64,000 nucleotides of DNA from Ignavibacteriae bacterium HGW-Ignavibacteriae-2 (GCA_002839805.1 PGYT01000002.1:62001-126000); one strand, 5' to 3'. Positions 7,721 through 17,055 are shown, numbered from the stretch's first letter. A program made the numbers and translations. The notes: generated by a model not told the origin, from the letters alone.

Positions 7721-9946
7721 TCATTTTATTAAAATCATTTTCCCTAATCCGTTATAATTACCGCAATTCATTCTATATAGATAAATTCCGGTCGACTTAT
7801 TTGACGCGTTCCATTCAACCATATATTTGCCGGGCTTTTGTTCCTCATTCACTAGTATTGCTACTTCGCGGCCAAGCATATCGTAAATAATTAACGAAAT
7901 GAATTCCGAATTCTGCATTCTGAATTCTGGATTTTGCCTTGTGGCAGGCAAGTACGGTATGTTATATTCTATAATTGTTGTCGGGTTAAAAGGATTCGGA
8001 TAATTCTGAAACAATTTAAAATCATTCGGATAATTCAAACCAATTTCTTGTATATCAGTTAATTTATCAACAATCCTATCCTCAGGTTTTTGTCCTTCGT
8101 CGTAATATTTCCAAGTCGATCCCAGATCTATATAAATTCCCTCGTTATTGAATAACCTCGCATCGAAACTTGCGTCAACATTTTCCTGGCCGATAACGTG
8201 CATTTCTACAGTTATAACATTTTCTTCTCTAATCAAATCCATTTTATCTTGTTCGAAAATAAACACTTTTGATACAGGTGCGGCAACGGTAGCGTTTGTG
8301 TTAAAATCTATAATTTCATTAGCGGGTAAATTTATTCTACCAATTTCAGACCCGTTTATATATGCGATAAATCCGTCGTGCCCTTTTACAAGAAGACCTA
8401 AACCATTGAGGTTAGCAGGCAGAGTAATTTTTTTCCTAAAATATATTGTTTTTTCTTTTTTTGTTTCCGTTTTTAAACCGGTTGAATTAAACCCTATTGG
8501 AGTTGTACCAATTTTCCATGAAGAATCGGTATAGTCTACAGAAGTCCATGAAACCGACATTTTTGTTGTGTCAACTTTTACTTCAATAATTTCAGATGAT
8601 TCCGAGGAGTTAACATAAATATCCTGCGCCCTAAAATATAAAGTATAATTTTGTCCGTGTTCCAAATTTATATTTGTACTATGCGCAAAACCGCTTTGCC
8701 CTGATTCGAATTGATAAGGCATTTCCTCATAATTCTGATCAGTAAATGAATATTTCAAATATGCTCTTTCATCAGTTGTTAATCTTACAGTTAGTGTAGT
8801 ATCGTAAGTTGTAAGTGTTTTTTGATTTAAAAATGTAATTGTTGGGGGAGTTTTATCATCACTTCTTAAGGAATACATATCAGGTAAATCTTTCTCAAAA
8901 GATGTATTTGCGTAATCATAAAATTTAATAAAGTTAGGTGCGCTTGCCTGCCCCGGATATGGAGCATAAAAATGATTTACATGAGCATTTCGCCAAAGCA
9001 ACGCCCATGCGGTTCTGCGTGAATCCGCACTATAATTAAAAGCGGCGTACAAACAATCAGTCCACCAGGTACTATTGGGTATCTTTTCAACGCCAGTTTC
9101 GGTTATGGCAGAAACTTTTCCTCTTTTTAAAGCTTCTTTACCAAGCATATCCAGGGTACTGCCTAATGTAACGGCATTAGAAGCGGTAGTTAAATTATAA
9201 TAATCCAATCCAAGAATATCTACATAATCATCGCCGGGATATCTAAAAAAGTAACCATCATAAGAATTAACGTCCTGGGGTGAAATAGCGTATAAAAGAT
9301 TATGAATGTTATGTGTGTCTTTTAAATACTTCTGAGTCATTTTCCACAAAGCTACAAATTCTTCTTCAGTACAAGCTGATCTGCCCCACCAGTTCCAGGT
9401 TTGAGTATGTTCGTGATAAGGCCTGAAAACAATCGGTATAGGAATTCCGGCATCAGTTTTAAGTTCTTTTAAAAACTCAGCAATTCTATCGAGAATTATT
9501 AAATAGTCGGAGTGCCTGATTCCACCTGGCAGAATATATTTTACAGCCGGTGAATTATCCCACGCATCACCTCTTGTATACGGATTATCAAGATGCATAC
9601 TAATTGTATTTATTCCACCTCGTAAATACGCTTCTTTAATCCATCTTTTAATGTTGCTGAATTTTATTTTATCCACATTTACCAAATTTCCAATATCACC
9701 GATATCCCAGCCATAAACCGCCGGATAATCGCCGCATACTTCTTTAACATCGCAACGGCCTTCAACTGCGTTCCAGCCAACTCCATAGGCGGTAGCATCC
9801 TGGTGACCAAATAAAAGGTTTTCACTTCCAAATTCTATTAAATTCTGATAAAGCGATTTTGTTTCGTAAGTAGCATTTACATCTATTTGCGCTTTACTGA
9901 TAACCGGAAGAACTATCAACAAACTGATCAGTTTTTTATACTTCAT
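7721..9946 (-). CDS. GH26 beta-mannanase with Ig-like and galactose-binding-like modules and type IX sorting tail
   Basis: Start taken at the ATG at 9946, which has GGGGAG just upstream and gives MKYKKLISLLIVLPVISKAQ, a clean signal peptide; nine upstream codons are also open. The GH26 domain fills about residues 20-360, with acid/base Glu179 in RPYHEHTQTWNWWG and nucleophile Glu283 in TETG. Next come a CHB_HEX-like beta module (about 365-465, TPPTITF...YTLYFRAQD), a GH2-N/galactose-binding-like module (about 470-620, TIYFRKKITLP...INGSEIGRI) and a type IX tail (FQNYPNPFNPTT...YDMLGREV...GIYLYRM). It should be secreted across the outer membrane to attack polymeric mannan. The tail carries a short repetitive insertion at 7901-7952. 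It is third in the operon, between the esterase and GH2 genes. Confidence 0.92.
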   Translation of the reverse strand: MKYKKLISLLIVLPVISKAQIDVNATYETKSLYQNLIEFGSENLLFGHQDATAYGVGWNAVEGRCDVKEVCGDYPAVYGWDIGDIGNLVNVDKIKFSNIKRWIKEAYLRGGINTISMHLDNPYTRGDAWDNSPAVKYILPGGIRHSDYLIILDRIAEFLKELKTDAGIPIPIVFRPYHEHTQTWNWWGRSACTEEEFVALWKMTQKYLKDTHNIHNLLYAISPQDVNSYDGYFFRYPGDDYVDILGLDYYNLTTASNAVTLGSTLDMLGKEALKRGKVSAITETGVEKIPNSTWWTDCLYAAFNYSADSRRTAWALLWRNAHVNHFYAPYPGQASAPNFIKFYDYANTSFEKDLPDMYSLRSDDKTPPTITFLNQKTLTTYDTTLTVRLTTDERAYLKYSFTDQNYEEMPYQFESGQSGFAHSTNINLEHGQNYTLYFRAQDIYVNSSESSEIIEVKVDTTKMSVSWTSVDYTDSSWKIGTTPIGFNSTGLKTETKKEKTIYFRKKITLPANLNGLGLLVKGHDGFIAYINGSEIGRINLPANEIIDFNTNATVAAPVSKVFIFEQDKMDLIREENVITVEMHVIGQENVDASFDARLFNNEGIYIDLGSTWKYYDEGQKPEDRIVDKLTDIQEIGLNYPNDFKLFQNYPNPFNPTTIIEYNIPYLPATRQNPEFRMQNSEFISLIIYDMLGREVAILVNEEQKPGKYMVEWNASNKSTGIYLYRMNCGNYNGLGKMILIK
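7901..7928 (-). repeat. 7-bp microrepeat (GAATTCT-type, four units) inside the type IX tail
   Basis: Four consecutive heptamers read GAATTCC, GAATTCT, GCATTCT, GAATTCT on the plus strand. They are followed by a small hairpin (TTGCC...GGCAA, 7934-7951). The insert adds about RQNPEFRMQNSEF between the first strand of the sorting domain and SLIIYDMLG. The type IX tail at 54620 has no insert at this place and the one at 24080 has an unrelated one, so this loop tolerates insertions. Confidence 0.7.
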
Positions 9947-10009
9947 TAAACTCCCCATAATTATGAATACCATTTTCCATTTTATGGTGATTATTATTTA
10001 TCACCTGAA

Positions 10010-12034
10010 TTATTCCCAATCGTCTGTTCTAAAAGAAGAAGCAGGCAGGCCAGCGCTGTTAAATAGAGTTGCTTCGTCAGTGTCGCTCCATGCGTAACGA
10101 ACTGCGACCGGTTTAACGATTGCCTGATTATAAGCTATAAGTTTTTTCCCTTCCACCTTAACTTCCGCTTCAATAAAATTTTTATTATCTCCAGCTATTT
10201 GAAAATTCATTTTACCGTTAATTGGTTTTACCACCAAACTTTCAACCGCATAATCAAATGAAAGAATAATTTTATTACTATCTATTTTTATAGATTTGTA
10301 CAAGGGTCCGGAACAAATAACTTTTTTATTATAATCTTTTGCCAAGGCCCAAAATGCAAGCCTTTCGCCAACGTCTTTTTTATTTGCAGGATGAATATTA
10401 TCAGGGTTGCCAATATCGAGAGTAACTGCCATTCCAGTATTCGGAACCGACAATGATTTTAACTGCGCTTCCCTAAGGAGCTGCGAGTTTGTTCCCGCGC
10501 TGTATTTATATGGGGCAATTTGCGTAAAGTAGAATGGGAAATCGCCAATGCCCCAACTTGTACGCCAGCTTTTTATCATTAAAGGAAAGAGTGATTCGTA
10601 TTCTTTTGCCCTGCCGGTATTCGATTCACCCTGATACCAGATGACTCCTTTAATTAAAAAAGGTATAAGCGGATTTATCATAGCGTTATAAAGCAGTGAT
10701 GGAGTATAAGCCGAATATTCTACTGTAGATTTGGGACGATCAAAAAACGTTTCTTCAACCGCGCCAAACACAAAAAATTTTCCGCCCCTAAACTCAGCGA
10801 CAGGCAAATATTTCCAAGCGCCGACCAGAGGAATTGTTTTACCCGTGTCAAGGGTATAAATTTTCATTTTATCATTTGGACCCCATATTCCACCACCTCC
10901 CTGCGTATCCATCACTCTGACGGCAATAGTTAATTCTTGTTGGTTATTCAATTCAGAAGAGATGTTATAAACTCTATCCACCTGCCATTGTCCTTCGTAA
11001 TCATAACCGCCAACGCGTTTTCCGTTAACAAATGTAACGTCCATATCGTCGATAGGACCGAGTTCCAGGATTAAATTTTTATTGAGCATATCATCAGGAA
11101 TTGGAATTTTTTTTCTGAACCAAATAACTCCATCGTAGTTACCGACCTCAGCTGTTTCCCAGGCGCGAGGCAAGGTCATTTCTTTCCATTTACCGTCGTT
11201 ATAATCGGGGTCGGCACATAATAGATCATTAAAATCCAATCCCTTCCATTTATCTTCTCCGCTTTTATCCGTCACTGAAATTACAGGTAATTTATCGAGC
11301 CAATTTTCGAGTTTTTCAATTTCTTTGTTTACATTTTTTAATTTCCGCATAGTTTCTTTATACGGTTCAAACTCTTCGAGGGATTTTCCATTCGTCCATG
11401 CCTCAGCTGGAGTTCCTCCCCAACTCGAATGAATAAGACCTATTGGAATCTTTAATTCGTCTTGCAATTTTTTGCCAAAAAAGAAAGCTGTAGCACTGAA
11501 AGCTGATGCCGAAGCGGGAGAACAGACCTCCCATTTACCTGAACAGTTAAATTCCAATTTATTTGAAAACGCTCTCTGAACCGTAAAAAATCTAATATCG
11601 GGATAATCAGCTTTTTTAATAGCCTCCTGGGCGCCTTCAATTAGATCTTTAGGCGGCCATCCAATTAGAGGCATTTCCATATTCGATTGCCCGGAACACA
11701 GCCATACCTCACCAGTCATTACATTTTTATATGTAATCAGAGTATCATCACTCGAAACAGAAATTTGGAAAGGGCCGCCCGCTTTGGGTGTTTTAATATT
11801 TACCTGCCACTTACCTTCTTTATCCGAAACTACATCCCCTGAAAGACCCCAACTAGTATTAACAATAATCTTGGTGCCGGGTATAGCTTCCCCCCAGATG
11901 GGTGCGTTCGCATTCTGCTGTAAAACCATGTTATCGCTAAAAATTGAAGGTATTTCTATTCTTTGATTTTGAGCATTAATTTTTGGTACGGATATAACAA
12001 TTGAAACAATCAGGAGAAATAAATAAACTTTCAT
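10010..12034 (-). CDS. SGNH-family acetylesterase (sialate O-acetylesterase-like), probable mannan deacetylase
   Basis: Secreted 674-residue esterase of the sialate 9-O-acetylesterase family. It has a Sec signal to about residue 21 (KINA|Q), a beta-sandwich (25-105), then the SGNH hydrolase with nucleophile Ser117 in GEVWLCSGQSNME, the VIWYQGESN block and the distal DIGNPDNIHPANK block with the catalytic His. A galactose-binding-like domain is inserted in the middle (about 295-400, GVIWFRKKIPIP...GGGGIWG). Family members remove O-acetyl groups from sugars. Lying 22 bases after a GH5 gene and before the GH26 gene, it probably deacetylates acetylated (gluco/galacto)mannan so that the mannanases can act. 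A paralogue lies in the alginate locus (56381-58372). Confidence 0.85.
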   Translation of the reverse strand: MKVYLFLLIVSIVISVPKINAQNQRIEIPSIFSDNMVLQQNANAPIWGEAIPGTKIIVNTSWGLSGDVVSDKEGKWQVNIKTPKAGGPFQISVSSDDTLITYKNVMTGEVWLCSGQSNMEMPLIGWPPKDLIEGAQEAIKKADYPDIRFFTVQRAFSNKLEFNCSGKWEVCSPASASAFSATAFFFGKKLQDELKIPIGLIHSSWGGTPAEAWTNGKSLEEFEPYKETMRKLKNVNKEIEKLENWLDKLPVISVTDKSGEDKWKGLDFNDLLCADPDYNDGKWKEMTLPRAWETAEVGNYDGVIWFRKKIPIPDDMLNKNLILELGPIDDMDVTFVNGKRVGGYDYEGQWQVDRVYNISSELNNQQELTIAVRVMDTQGGGGIWGPNDKMKIYTLDTGKTIPLVGAWKYLPVAEFRGGKFFVFGAVEETFFDRPKSTVEYSAYTPSLLYNAMINPLIPFLIKGVIWYQGESNTGRAKEYESLFPLMIKSWRTSWGIGDFPFYFTQIAPYKYSAGTNSQLLREAQLKSLSVPNTGMAVTLDIGNPDNIHPANKKDVGERLAFWALAKDYNKKVICSGPLYKSIKIDSNKIILSFDYAVESLVVKPINGKMNFQIAGDNKNFIEAEVKVEGKKLIAYNQAIVKPVAVRYAWSDTDEATLFNSAGLPASSFRTDDWE

Positions 12035-12055
12035 TTTATTTTATAACCTTTAAAT

Positions 12056-13852
12056 TTAATAAGTGATTTCAACTCTGCTCAATTCGGCTTTGCCTGTAAA
12101 TACAATTTTCACAAATTCGATTTTTTTATCTGTCGGTTCATTTGAGTATCGAGCTGGTATAAAAAATCCGTAATCATTTTCTGAAAAAGGGAAAAGTGTA
12201 ACATCAGCGTTTATGGCATTAAAATTTTGCGATTTATCCGCTATTAAAATTTCTATTTTTGAATTTTCATTCGGAAGAAAAGCATCAATTTGTATTTTTT
12301 TTATTTCTCTGTTGGTTTTATATACAATTGAGTTATTATCTTCTCCAGTAAGTCTACTTCTATCCTCTTTTGCCTGTCTTACATTCTCCATGGAGAGAAA
12401 CTGTAAATTACCTTCCATTTTGTAAATGTAAGTCTCGTCAAACAACTCATCAATAATCATTTTGTCATTTACAGCAATGGGTCCAATTTCATTTGAGAGT
12501 TCAGATAGTTCACTTCCATTCCAAGCCCACATAGTGTAATAATAATTTTTTCCTCTTACAGCTGATGTGTCTGTAAATAATGGTCTGTAGGCGATATGTG
12601 TATCGTCTGTAACTTCAATAATTTCCCAGTCTCCGCCTTCTTCTTTTCTTTGAATAACATATAAAATTGCGCCGGCAGAACCCTGCCATGAAATTTTATG
12701 CACATTATCCGTAGGAAGTAATTTTGGAGCTATTGGTTTAGGCAATTGTTGAACTGATTTGTTATCAATTTTGTGCGCTTTATCTCTTATTAAAGATAGT
12801 ACCGCCTTTTCGTTATATGATTCGTTAAAATAATATCCAGGCCAGTTATAGGCTGAAAATCCAGACTTTTCATAATGTTTATAAAAACCTCCGTCTTTAT
12901 TGCGGAAACGCAAACTCCATAACAATGCTCCTGAAATACCGTTGTCTATTACAGAATCAAATATCGGTTCAAACTCATATGAAGGGATAAATCCGAATTC
13001 GCCAACAAAATATGGCTTTTTGCCTTTTGTAAGCTCTCTATTGCGCAAAATTTTAGGAATTGCGGTTTCTGAAGATTCGTAATAATGTGTGGATACAACA
13101 TCAATATTGGTATCGGCGATGGATTGTTCGTCTATAAAAGCGGTATGCGGATTAATAATAACAAGATGATTCGTATCTACAGATTGAATGTAGGCCGATA
13201 TTATTGCCTGCCAACTGTAGGGTGACTGTAATTCGTTTCCGGTTTCCCATCCCAGTATTGATTTGTCATCTTTATATAAAACGCCTGTAAAAGTATTTTT
13301 TCTGTTTACTACATATTTAATAGTATTTTCAAAATCTTCAATAAGTTGAGGATCGGTCCAAAACTCATCTTTAGTTTTACCTCTGAAAGCGGCATATTCT
13401 GCCCTGCCGCCCATCCACCACCAGTTATCGACCAATGGAATAATGAGTCTTACTCCCATTTCGTTTGCAATCTGCATCATTTTATCCAGAGCAATAAACG
13501 CTTCTTCGTTAAATTTACCCGGGGCTTCAACATGTTTTATCATTCCCGGTATATCAACATCACGTTTTACTGTAATAACGTAGGTACGGACTACTTTACC
13601 TCCAATCTGATTTATAGACGAAAGCGCATCACGGATTTCAAATTCATCCGGTAAACGCCATGGATTTGTTTCGTCGAAAGGAAAATTGTCTTCTATATAA
13701 TGTAAATTCGGAATATTAAATGAGATGAAACGAAATTCTTTATCGCCGTCCATCAACTTATCATTCTGTTTGGTAATAAAATTTTCAAACTGTCCGAAAA
13801 CAACATGGGCGCTTAAAAATAGAAGCACAAAATATAGAACTCTTTGTTTCAT
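12056..13852 (-). CDS. GH5-type endo-beta-mannanase with Fn3 domain
   Basis: Start chosen at the ATG at 13852: GGAG lies seven bases upstream, the product opens with MKQRVLYFVLLFLSAHVVFG|Q, and the promoter element at 13946-13960 leaves the longer reading (to 13933) almost without leader. The catalytic barrel fills about 25-345 with acid/base Glu207 in GWETGNE, DVVSTHYYE and nucleophile Glu285 in YFVGEFGF. An Fn3 domain follows (about 365-460), then a C-terminal galactose-binding-like beta domain. Clan GH-A geometry is clear; the exact GH5 subfamily is uncertain. It is first gene of the run that continues with the esterase, GH26 and GH2, so I infer mannan backbone cleavage. Confidence 0.82.
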   Translation of the reverse strand: MKQRVLYFVLLFLSAHVVFGQFENFITKQNDKLMDGDKEFRFISFNIPNLHYIEDNFPFDETNPWRLPDEFEIRDALSSINQIGGKVVRTYVITVKRDVDIPGMIKHVEAPGKFNEEAFIALDKMMQIANEMGVRLIIPLVDNWWWMGGRAEYAAFRGKTKDEFWTDPQLIEDFENTIKYVVNRKNTFTGVLYKDDKSILGWETGNELQSPYSWQAIISAYIQSVDTNHLVIINPHTAFIDEQSIADTNIDVVSTHYYESSETAIPKILRNRELTKGKKPYFVGEFGFIPSYEFEPIFDSVIDNGISGALLWSLRFRNKDGGFYKHYEKSGFSAYNWPGYYFNESYNEKAVLSLIRDKAHKIDNKSVQQLPKPIAPKLLPTDNVHKISWQGSAGAILYVIQRKEEGGDWEIIEVTDDTHIAYRPLFTDTSAVRGKNYYYTMWAWNGSELSELSNEIGPIAVNDKMIIDELFDETYIYKMEGNLQFLSMENVRQAKEDRSRLTGEDNNSIVYKTNREIKKIQIDAFLPNENSKIEILIADKSQNFNAINADVTLFPFSENDYGFFIPARYSNEPTDKKIEFVKIVFTGKAELSRVEITY

Positions 13853-13945
13853 TGATTCTCCGAAATGATTTTTAAATGATATCCGCGAACTAAACACAAA
13901 ATATTTTGCCCGAATAGTAATTTGATGGATCAATTAATTAATCAA

Positions 13946-13960
13946 GCAATAGAAATGCCA
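13946..13960 (-). promoter_or_regulatory. Sigma-54-like -24/-12 promoter for the GH5-esterase-GH26-GH2 run
   Basis: On the minus strand it reads TGG-CATTTCTATT-GC followed by TT. This agrees with TGGCAY-N5-TTGCW at all key positions and is the best of the six copies. It is 94 bp before the chosen ATG and 104 bp from palindrome site 2, which would act as an upstream activator site. Confidence 0.55.
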
Positions 13961-14063
13961 AAAGCAACTTCCTATAATTACAAAATTAATAGTGATAAAT
14001 CATGACTTAAGCGCATAATAGAAAGAGATTTTAGAGGTAAAGAATTATCAACGAAAAAAATCT

Positions 14064-14080
14064 TTTATCATTTTGATAAA
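14064..14080. promoter_or_regulatory. Palindromic operator/enhancer, mannan regulon site 2
   Basis: TTTATCA-TTT-TGATAAA is a perfect 7-3-7 palindrome, lying between the divergent GH5 operon and epimerase gene. It is 104 bp upstream of the minus-strand promoter element and 70 bp upstream of the plus-strand one, so one site could serve both. Confidence 0.68.
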
Positions 14081-14149
14081 ACTATATCATAATTATAATT
14101 TTTGTCCCCTTAGTAAATACTTTTTCGCTTCAAAATCGTTTTTATTTTA

Positions 14150-14164
14150 TAGCATAAATTTTGC
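14150..14164 (+). promoter_or_regulatory. Sigma-54-like promoter for the mannobiose epimerase gene
   Basis: It reads TAG-CATAAATTTT-GC followed by TT. The -12 TTGCT and spacing are exact; the -24 TGG is TAG. It lies about 36 bases before the TTG start and 70 bp downstream of palindrome site 2. Confidence 0.5.
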
Positions 14165-14200
14165 TTCATATTAAATTTACAAAAACGTAGCGGATTAAAT

Positions 14201-15595
14201 TTGGCGAATTCAAATACAGTAAATATTACTATTCTGAAAGAAATGTACAAAGCCTTAACATCCAATCTTTTGGAAAAATGGTACCCTTTGGTTATCGATA
14301 AAGAATACGGCGGATATTTTACAAATTTAACTTACGATTTTAAGCTTATGCCCGAACAGGAAAAAATGCTTGTCACACAAGCACGTCATGTTTGGAGCTG
14401 TTCAAAAGCGGCTGAGTTTTTGGGCGATAAAAATTATCTGGACTATGCAATGCATGGATTCGAATTCCTTAAAAATGTTATGTGGGATAAGGAATACGGC
14501 GGATACTTCCAGATTCGTGGCAGAAAAGGAGAAATCAGCGACGTTGAAAACTACGGAGAGGAAAAAAGAACATATGGTAACGCGTTCGCTGTCTACGGTT
14601 TAGCCGCATTGTACGAGACTTCAAAAAATGAGGATGTACTCGATCTGGCGAAAAAGTCTTTCAACTGGATTGAAGAAAACGCTTTTGATAAGGAATATAA
14701 AGGATATTTTCAATTTTTTACCCGCCAGAATATTTTATTTGATAAAAAAAGTGCTTATATAACCAAGGCATCGGATAAGGTAGAAGTCGGTTATAAAGAT
14801 CAAAATTCTTCAATTCATTTATTGGAAGCATACACAGAGTTATACAACGTACTGAAAGACGATAAACTCAGAGAACAATTATATCAGTTGCTGATACTTA
14901 TACGAGATAAAATAACAAGTGACAAGGGATACCTGAGATTATTCTTCGAAAAAGATTGGACTCCGGTTTCTTTCCGTAATTCGCCAAAAGATATTCGCGA
15001 AAAAAATTACAGATTGGATCATGTTTCTTTCGGGCATGATTACGAAACGGCATTCCTTATGCTGGAAGCTTCCTACGAGTTGGGAATTAAAAACGATACA
15101 GCTACACTTAAAACGGCAAAAAAAATGATTGACCACGCAATTGAAAACGGCTGGGATAACAACAAAGGTGGTTTTTTTGACGAAGGATATTATTTCGCCG
15201 GTGAAGATAAATGCTCTATTATTAAAGATAGTAAAAACTGGTGGGCACAAGCGGAAGGGTTAAATGCTTTGCTTCTGTTTTCAAAAATTTACCCTGAAGA
15301 TAAAAAATATTCTGAACTTTTCGTTAAACAATGGGAATACATAAAAGAATATTTAATTGATAATGATTACGGCGATTGGTACTGGGGCAGTCTTGAAAAA
15401 GAACCGCATTACAAATTTGAGCCAAAGGGAAGTATTTGGAAAGGCACTTATCATAATTGCCGTTCTCTTATAAACTGCATTACTATGCTCTCCGATGAGG
15501 AATCCTCGGGATTAACAAATGGAGCTAAAGTATATAAAAATAAATTCGATAATATGATCAATAAGTGGAAAGAAACTGCACGTAGTATAGTATAA
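14201..15595 (+). CDS. Mannobiose/cellobiose 2-epimerase (AGE superfamily)
   Basis: An (alpha/alpha)6-barrel enzyme of the N-acylglucosamine 2-epimerase family. It would convert beta-1,4-mannobiose to mannosyl-glucose at the reducing end in the cytoplasm, feeding the GH130 phosphorylase. There is no signal peptide. Family blocks visible are TQARHVWSCSKAAEF (54-68), YGNAFAVYGLAALYE, KDQNSSIHLLEAYTELY and SFGHDYETAFLMLEASY, which carry the conserved catalytic histidines. At 464 residues it is somewhat longer than the usual ~400. The start is a TTG with no clear ribosome site; an ATG at 14243 would drop 14 residues but shorten the first helix. It is alone on the plus strand, divergent from the GH5 operon, and is followed by a strong terminator. 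Confidence 0.88.
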   Translation: MANSNTVNITILKEMYKALTSNLLEKWYPLVIDKEYGGYFTNLTYDFKLMPEQEKMLVTQARHVWSCSKAAEFLGDKNYLDYAMHGFEFLKNVMWDKEYGGYFQIRGRKGEISDVENYGEEKRTYGNAFAVYGLAALYETSKNEDVLDLAKKSFNWIEENAFDKEYKGYFQFFTRQNILFDKKSAYITKASDKVEVGYKDQNSSIHLLEAYTELYNVLKDDKLREQLYQLLILIRDKITSDKGYLRLFFEKDWTPVSFRNSPKDIREKNYRLDHVSFGHDYETAFLMLEASYELGIKNDTATLKTAKKMIDHAIENGWDNNKGGFFDEGYYFAGEDKCSIIKDSKNWWAQAEGLNALLLFSKIYPEDKKYSELFVKQWEYIKEYLIDNDYGDWYWGSLEKEPHYKFEPKGSIWKGTYHNCRSLINCITMLSDEESSGLTNGAKVYKNKFDNMINKWKETARSIV

Positions 15596-15627
15596 ATTCT
15601 TCCTCCTTTGGTTGGTTGGTGACAAAA

Positions 15628-15651
15628 AAGTCCGCGAGAGCGGACTTTTTT
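15628..15651 (+). terminator. Intrinsic terminator of the epimerase gene
   Basis: AAGTCCGC-GAGA-GCGGACTT forms a perfect 8-bp GC-rich stem with a tetraloop, followed by a run of T. It starts 33 bases after the stop. The A-run on its left would let it also work on the opposite strand. Confidence 0.92.
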
Positions 15652-15704
15652 TTTGCCAAATATTTTATGCAAACTCATAAAATATTATATTTTTTTTTAT
15701 TAAA

Positions 15705-15737
15705 ATAAGCCGTCTTAAAAATCTTAAGACGGCTTAT
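15705..15737 (-). terminator. Intrinsic terminator of the GH130 gene
   Basis: A perfect 14-bp stem (ATAAGCCGTCTTAA and its complement) with a five-base loop is followed, on the minus strand, by a T-rich stretch. It lies 33 bases beyond the GH130 stop, back to back with the epimerase terminator. Both hairpins are bracketed by a weaker inverted repeat, GGTTGGTTGGTG (15610-15621) and CACCACAACCAACC (15745-15758). Confidence 0.88.
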
Positions 15738-15769
15738 GATGATACACCACAACCAACCAGTACTTATGT

Positions 15770-16960
15770 TTATAGGAAGTTTTTATAAATTTCTAAATTC
15801 TTTCTTATAAGTTCCTCACGTTGTTTAACACTAAGCGCGGAACGTAAACCATCTTTGGGTGTGTTAATAACATAGTCAAGCAGTTTATCCACCGTTGAAG
15901 TAGCAACGTGCATACGTGTATCTGAAGATGCGTAATAAATAAACACATCACCATTTTCTTTTGCCACCCAGCCGTTACTGAAGACAACATTCGATACATC
16001 ACCTACGCGTTCAAAATCTTGAGGTGCAATAAAATGTCCTCCCGGCGCGGCAATTACTTTTGATGGATTTTGTAAATCTGTTAAAAACATATACAGAACA
16101 TAACGTAACCCCGCAGCAGTATTTCTTACTCCATGAGCCAGCTGCAGCCAGCCTTTATCTGTTTTTATCGGTGCGGGTCCCAATCCGTTTTTAACTTCTT
16201 TTATTGTATGATAAATTCTATCGTCAACAATATATTCCCTTTCAATAACGGCTTTTTCAATTCTTTCGCTGTATCCCCAGCCAATACCGCCGCCGGTTCC
16301 GGCTTCAATAAATCCGTCTTGCGGACGAGTGTAAAAAGCGTATTTTCCGTTTACAAATTCAGGATGAAGAACAACATTCCGCTGCTGCAGAGATTTTGTT
16401 TTAAGATCGGGCAAACGCTCCCAATTCTTAAAATCTTTAGTTCTTGTGATTCCGCACTGCGCAATTGCAGATGATGTATCGCTAGCAGGTGCAAATTGAT
16501 CTTTGCGTTCTGTGCAAAATAATCCGTAAAACCAACCGTCCTCATGTTTAACGAGGCGCATGTCGTAGACGTTTGTATCCGGAACTTCCGTTTCAGGTAG
16601 GGCTACAGGGTAGTCCCAAAATCTAAAATTATCTATTCCGTTAGTAGATTCCGCCATAGCAAAAAAAGATTTTCTATCGAGTCCTTCTGTGCGAACACAT
16701 AATAAAATTTTTCCATCGTATTCAATTGCTCCGGAGTTAAACGCGGCGTTAACGCCTATTCTTTCAAGCAGATTTGAATTTGTACTGTAATTCAAATCGA
16801 AGCGCCAGTAAACAGGCGCGTGTTCAGCTGTTAACACCGGATTTTTATAGCGTGTATATATTCCATTGTATTGACCGGAGGGTTCATTTTTTCGGGCAAG
16901 GAATTCCTCGTGCTCTTTTATCAAAGTCTTGACTTTTATATCGAATTGGTCTTTAGTCAT
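15770..16960 (-). CDS. GH130 4-O-beta-D-mannosyl-D-glucose phosphorylase
   Basis: Cytoplasmic five-bladed beta-propeller phosphorylase that cleaves mannosyl-glucose with phosphate to mannose 1-phosphate and glucose. Sequence such as [26 protein letters not shown] (in pieces, residues 32-57) and [11 protein letters not shown]...[11 protein letters not shown] is that of subfamily GH130_1, like the Bacteroides fragilis enzyme. The expected general acid is Asp133 in VYDMRLV. There is no signal peptide and the length (396) is normal. The start codon is 95 bases downstream of the symporter stop, with a long hairpin between. It works with the epimerase gene that converges on it from the other side. 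Confidence 0.95.
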   Translation of the reverse strand: MTKDQFDIKVKTLIKEHEEFLARKNEPSGQYNGIYTRYKNPVLTAEHAPVYWRFDLNYSTNSNLLERIGVNAAFNSGAIEYDGKILLCVRTEGLDRKSFFAMAESTNGIDNFRFWDYPVALPETEVPDTNVYDMRLVKHEDGWFYGLFCTERKDQFAPASDTSSAIAQCGITRTKDFKNWERLPDLKTKSLQQRNVVLHPEFVNGKYAFYTRPQDGFIEAGTGGGIGWGYSERIEKAVIEREYIVDDRIYHTIKEVKNGLGPAPIKTDKGWLQLAHGVRNTAAGLRYVLYMFLTDLQNPSKVIAAPGGHFIAPQDFERVGDVSNVVFSNGWVAKENGDVFIYYASSDTRMHVATSTVDKLLDYVINTPKDGLRSALSVKQREELIRKNLEIYKNFL

Positions 16961-16982
16961 AATTTCCCTTTTTTCAATATTG

Positions 16983-17016
16983 TAAAGAAAACATCTTTAA
17001 GAAGATGTTTTCTTTA
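16983..17016 (-). terminator. Long perfect hairpin between symporter and GH130 genes
   Basis: A perfect 15-bp stem (TAAAGAAAACATCTT and its complement) encloses a TAAG loop and lies midway in the 95-base gap. The 3' arm on the minus strand ends in TTTTCTTTA, so it may terminate part of the transcripts, or stabilise the upstream message and set the ratio of transporter to phosphorylase. Confidence 0.55.
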
Positions 17017-17055
17017 GTGAAAACAGTTTATGCGAGTTCAAAAATATTATTACTG

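Noticed and set aside
9984-10004. GGTGAT...ATCACC inverted repeat between the esterase and GH26 genes
   Set aside because: Six-base arms with an eight-base AT loop and no T-run; it does not match the mannan palindrome arms and could be chance.
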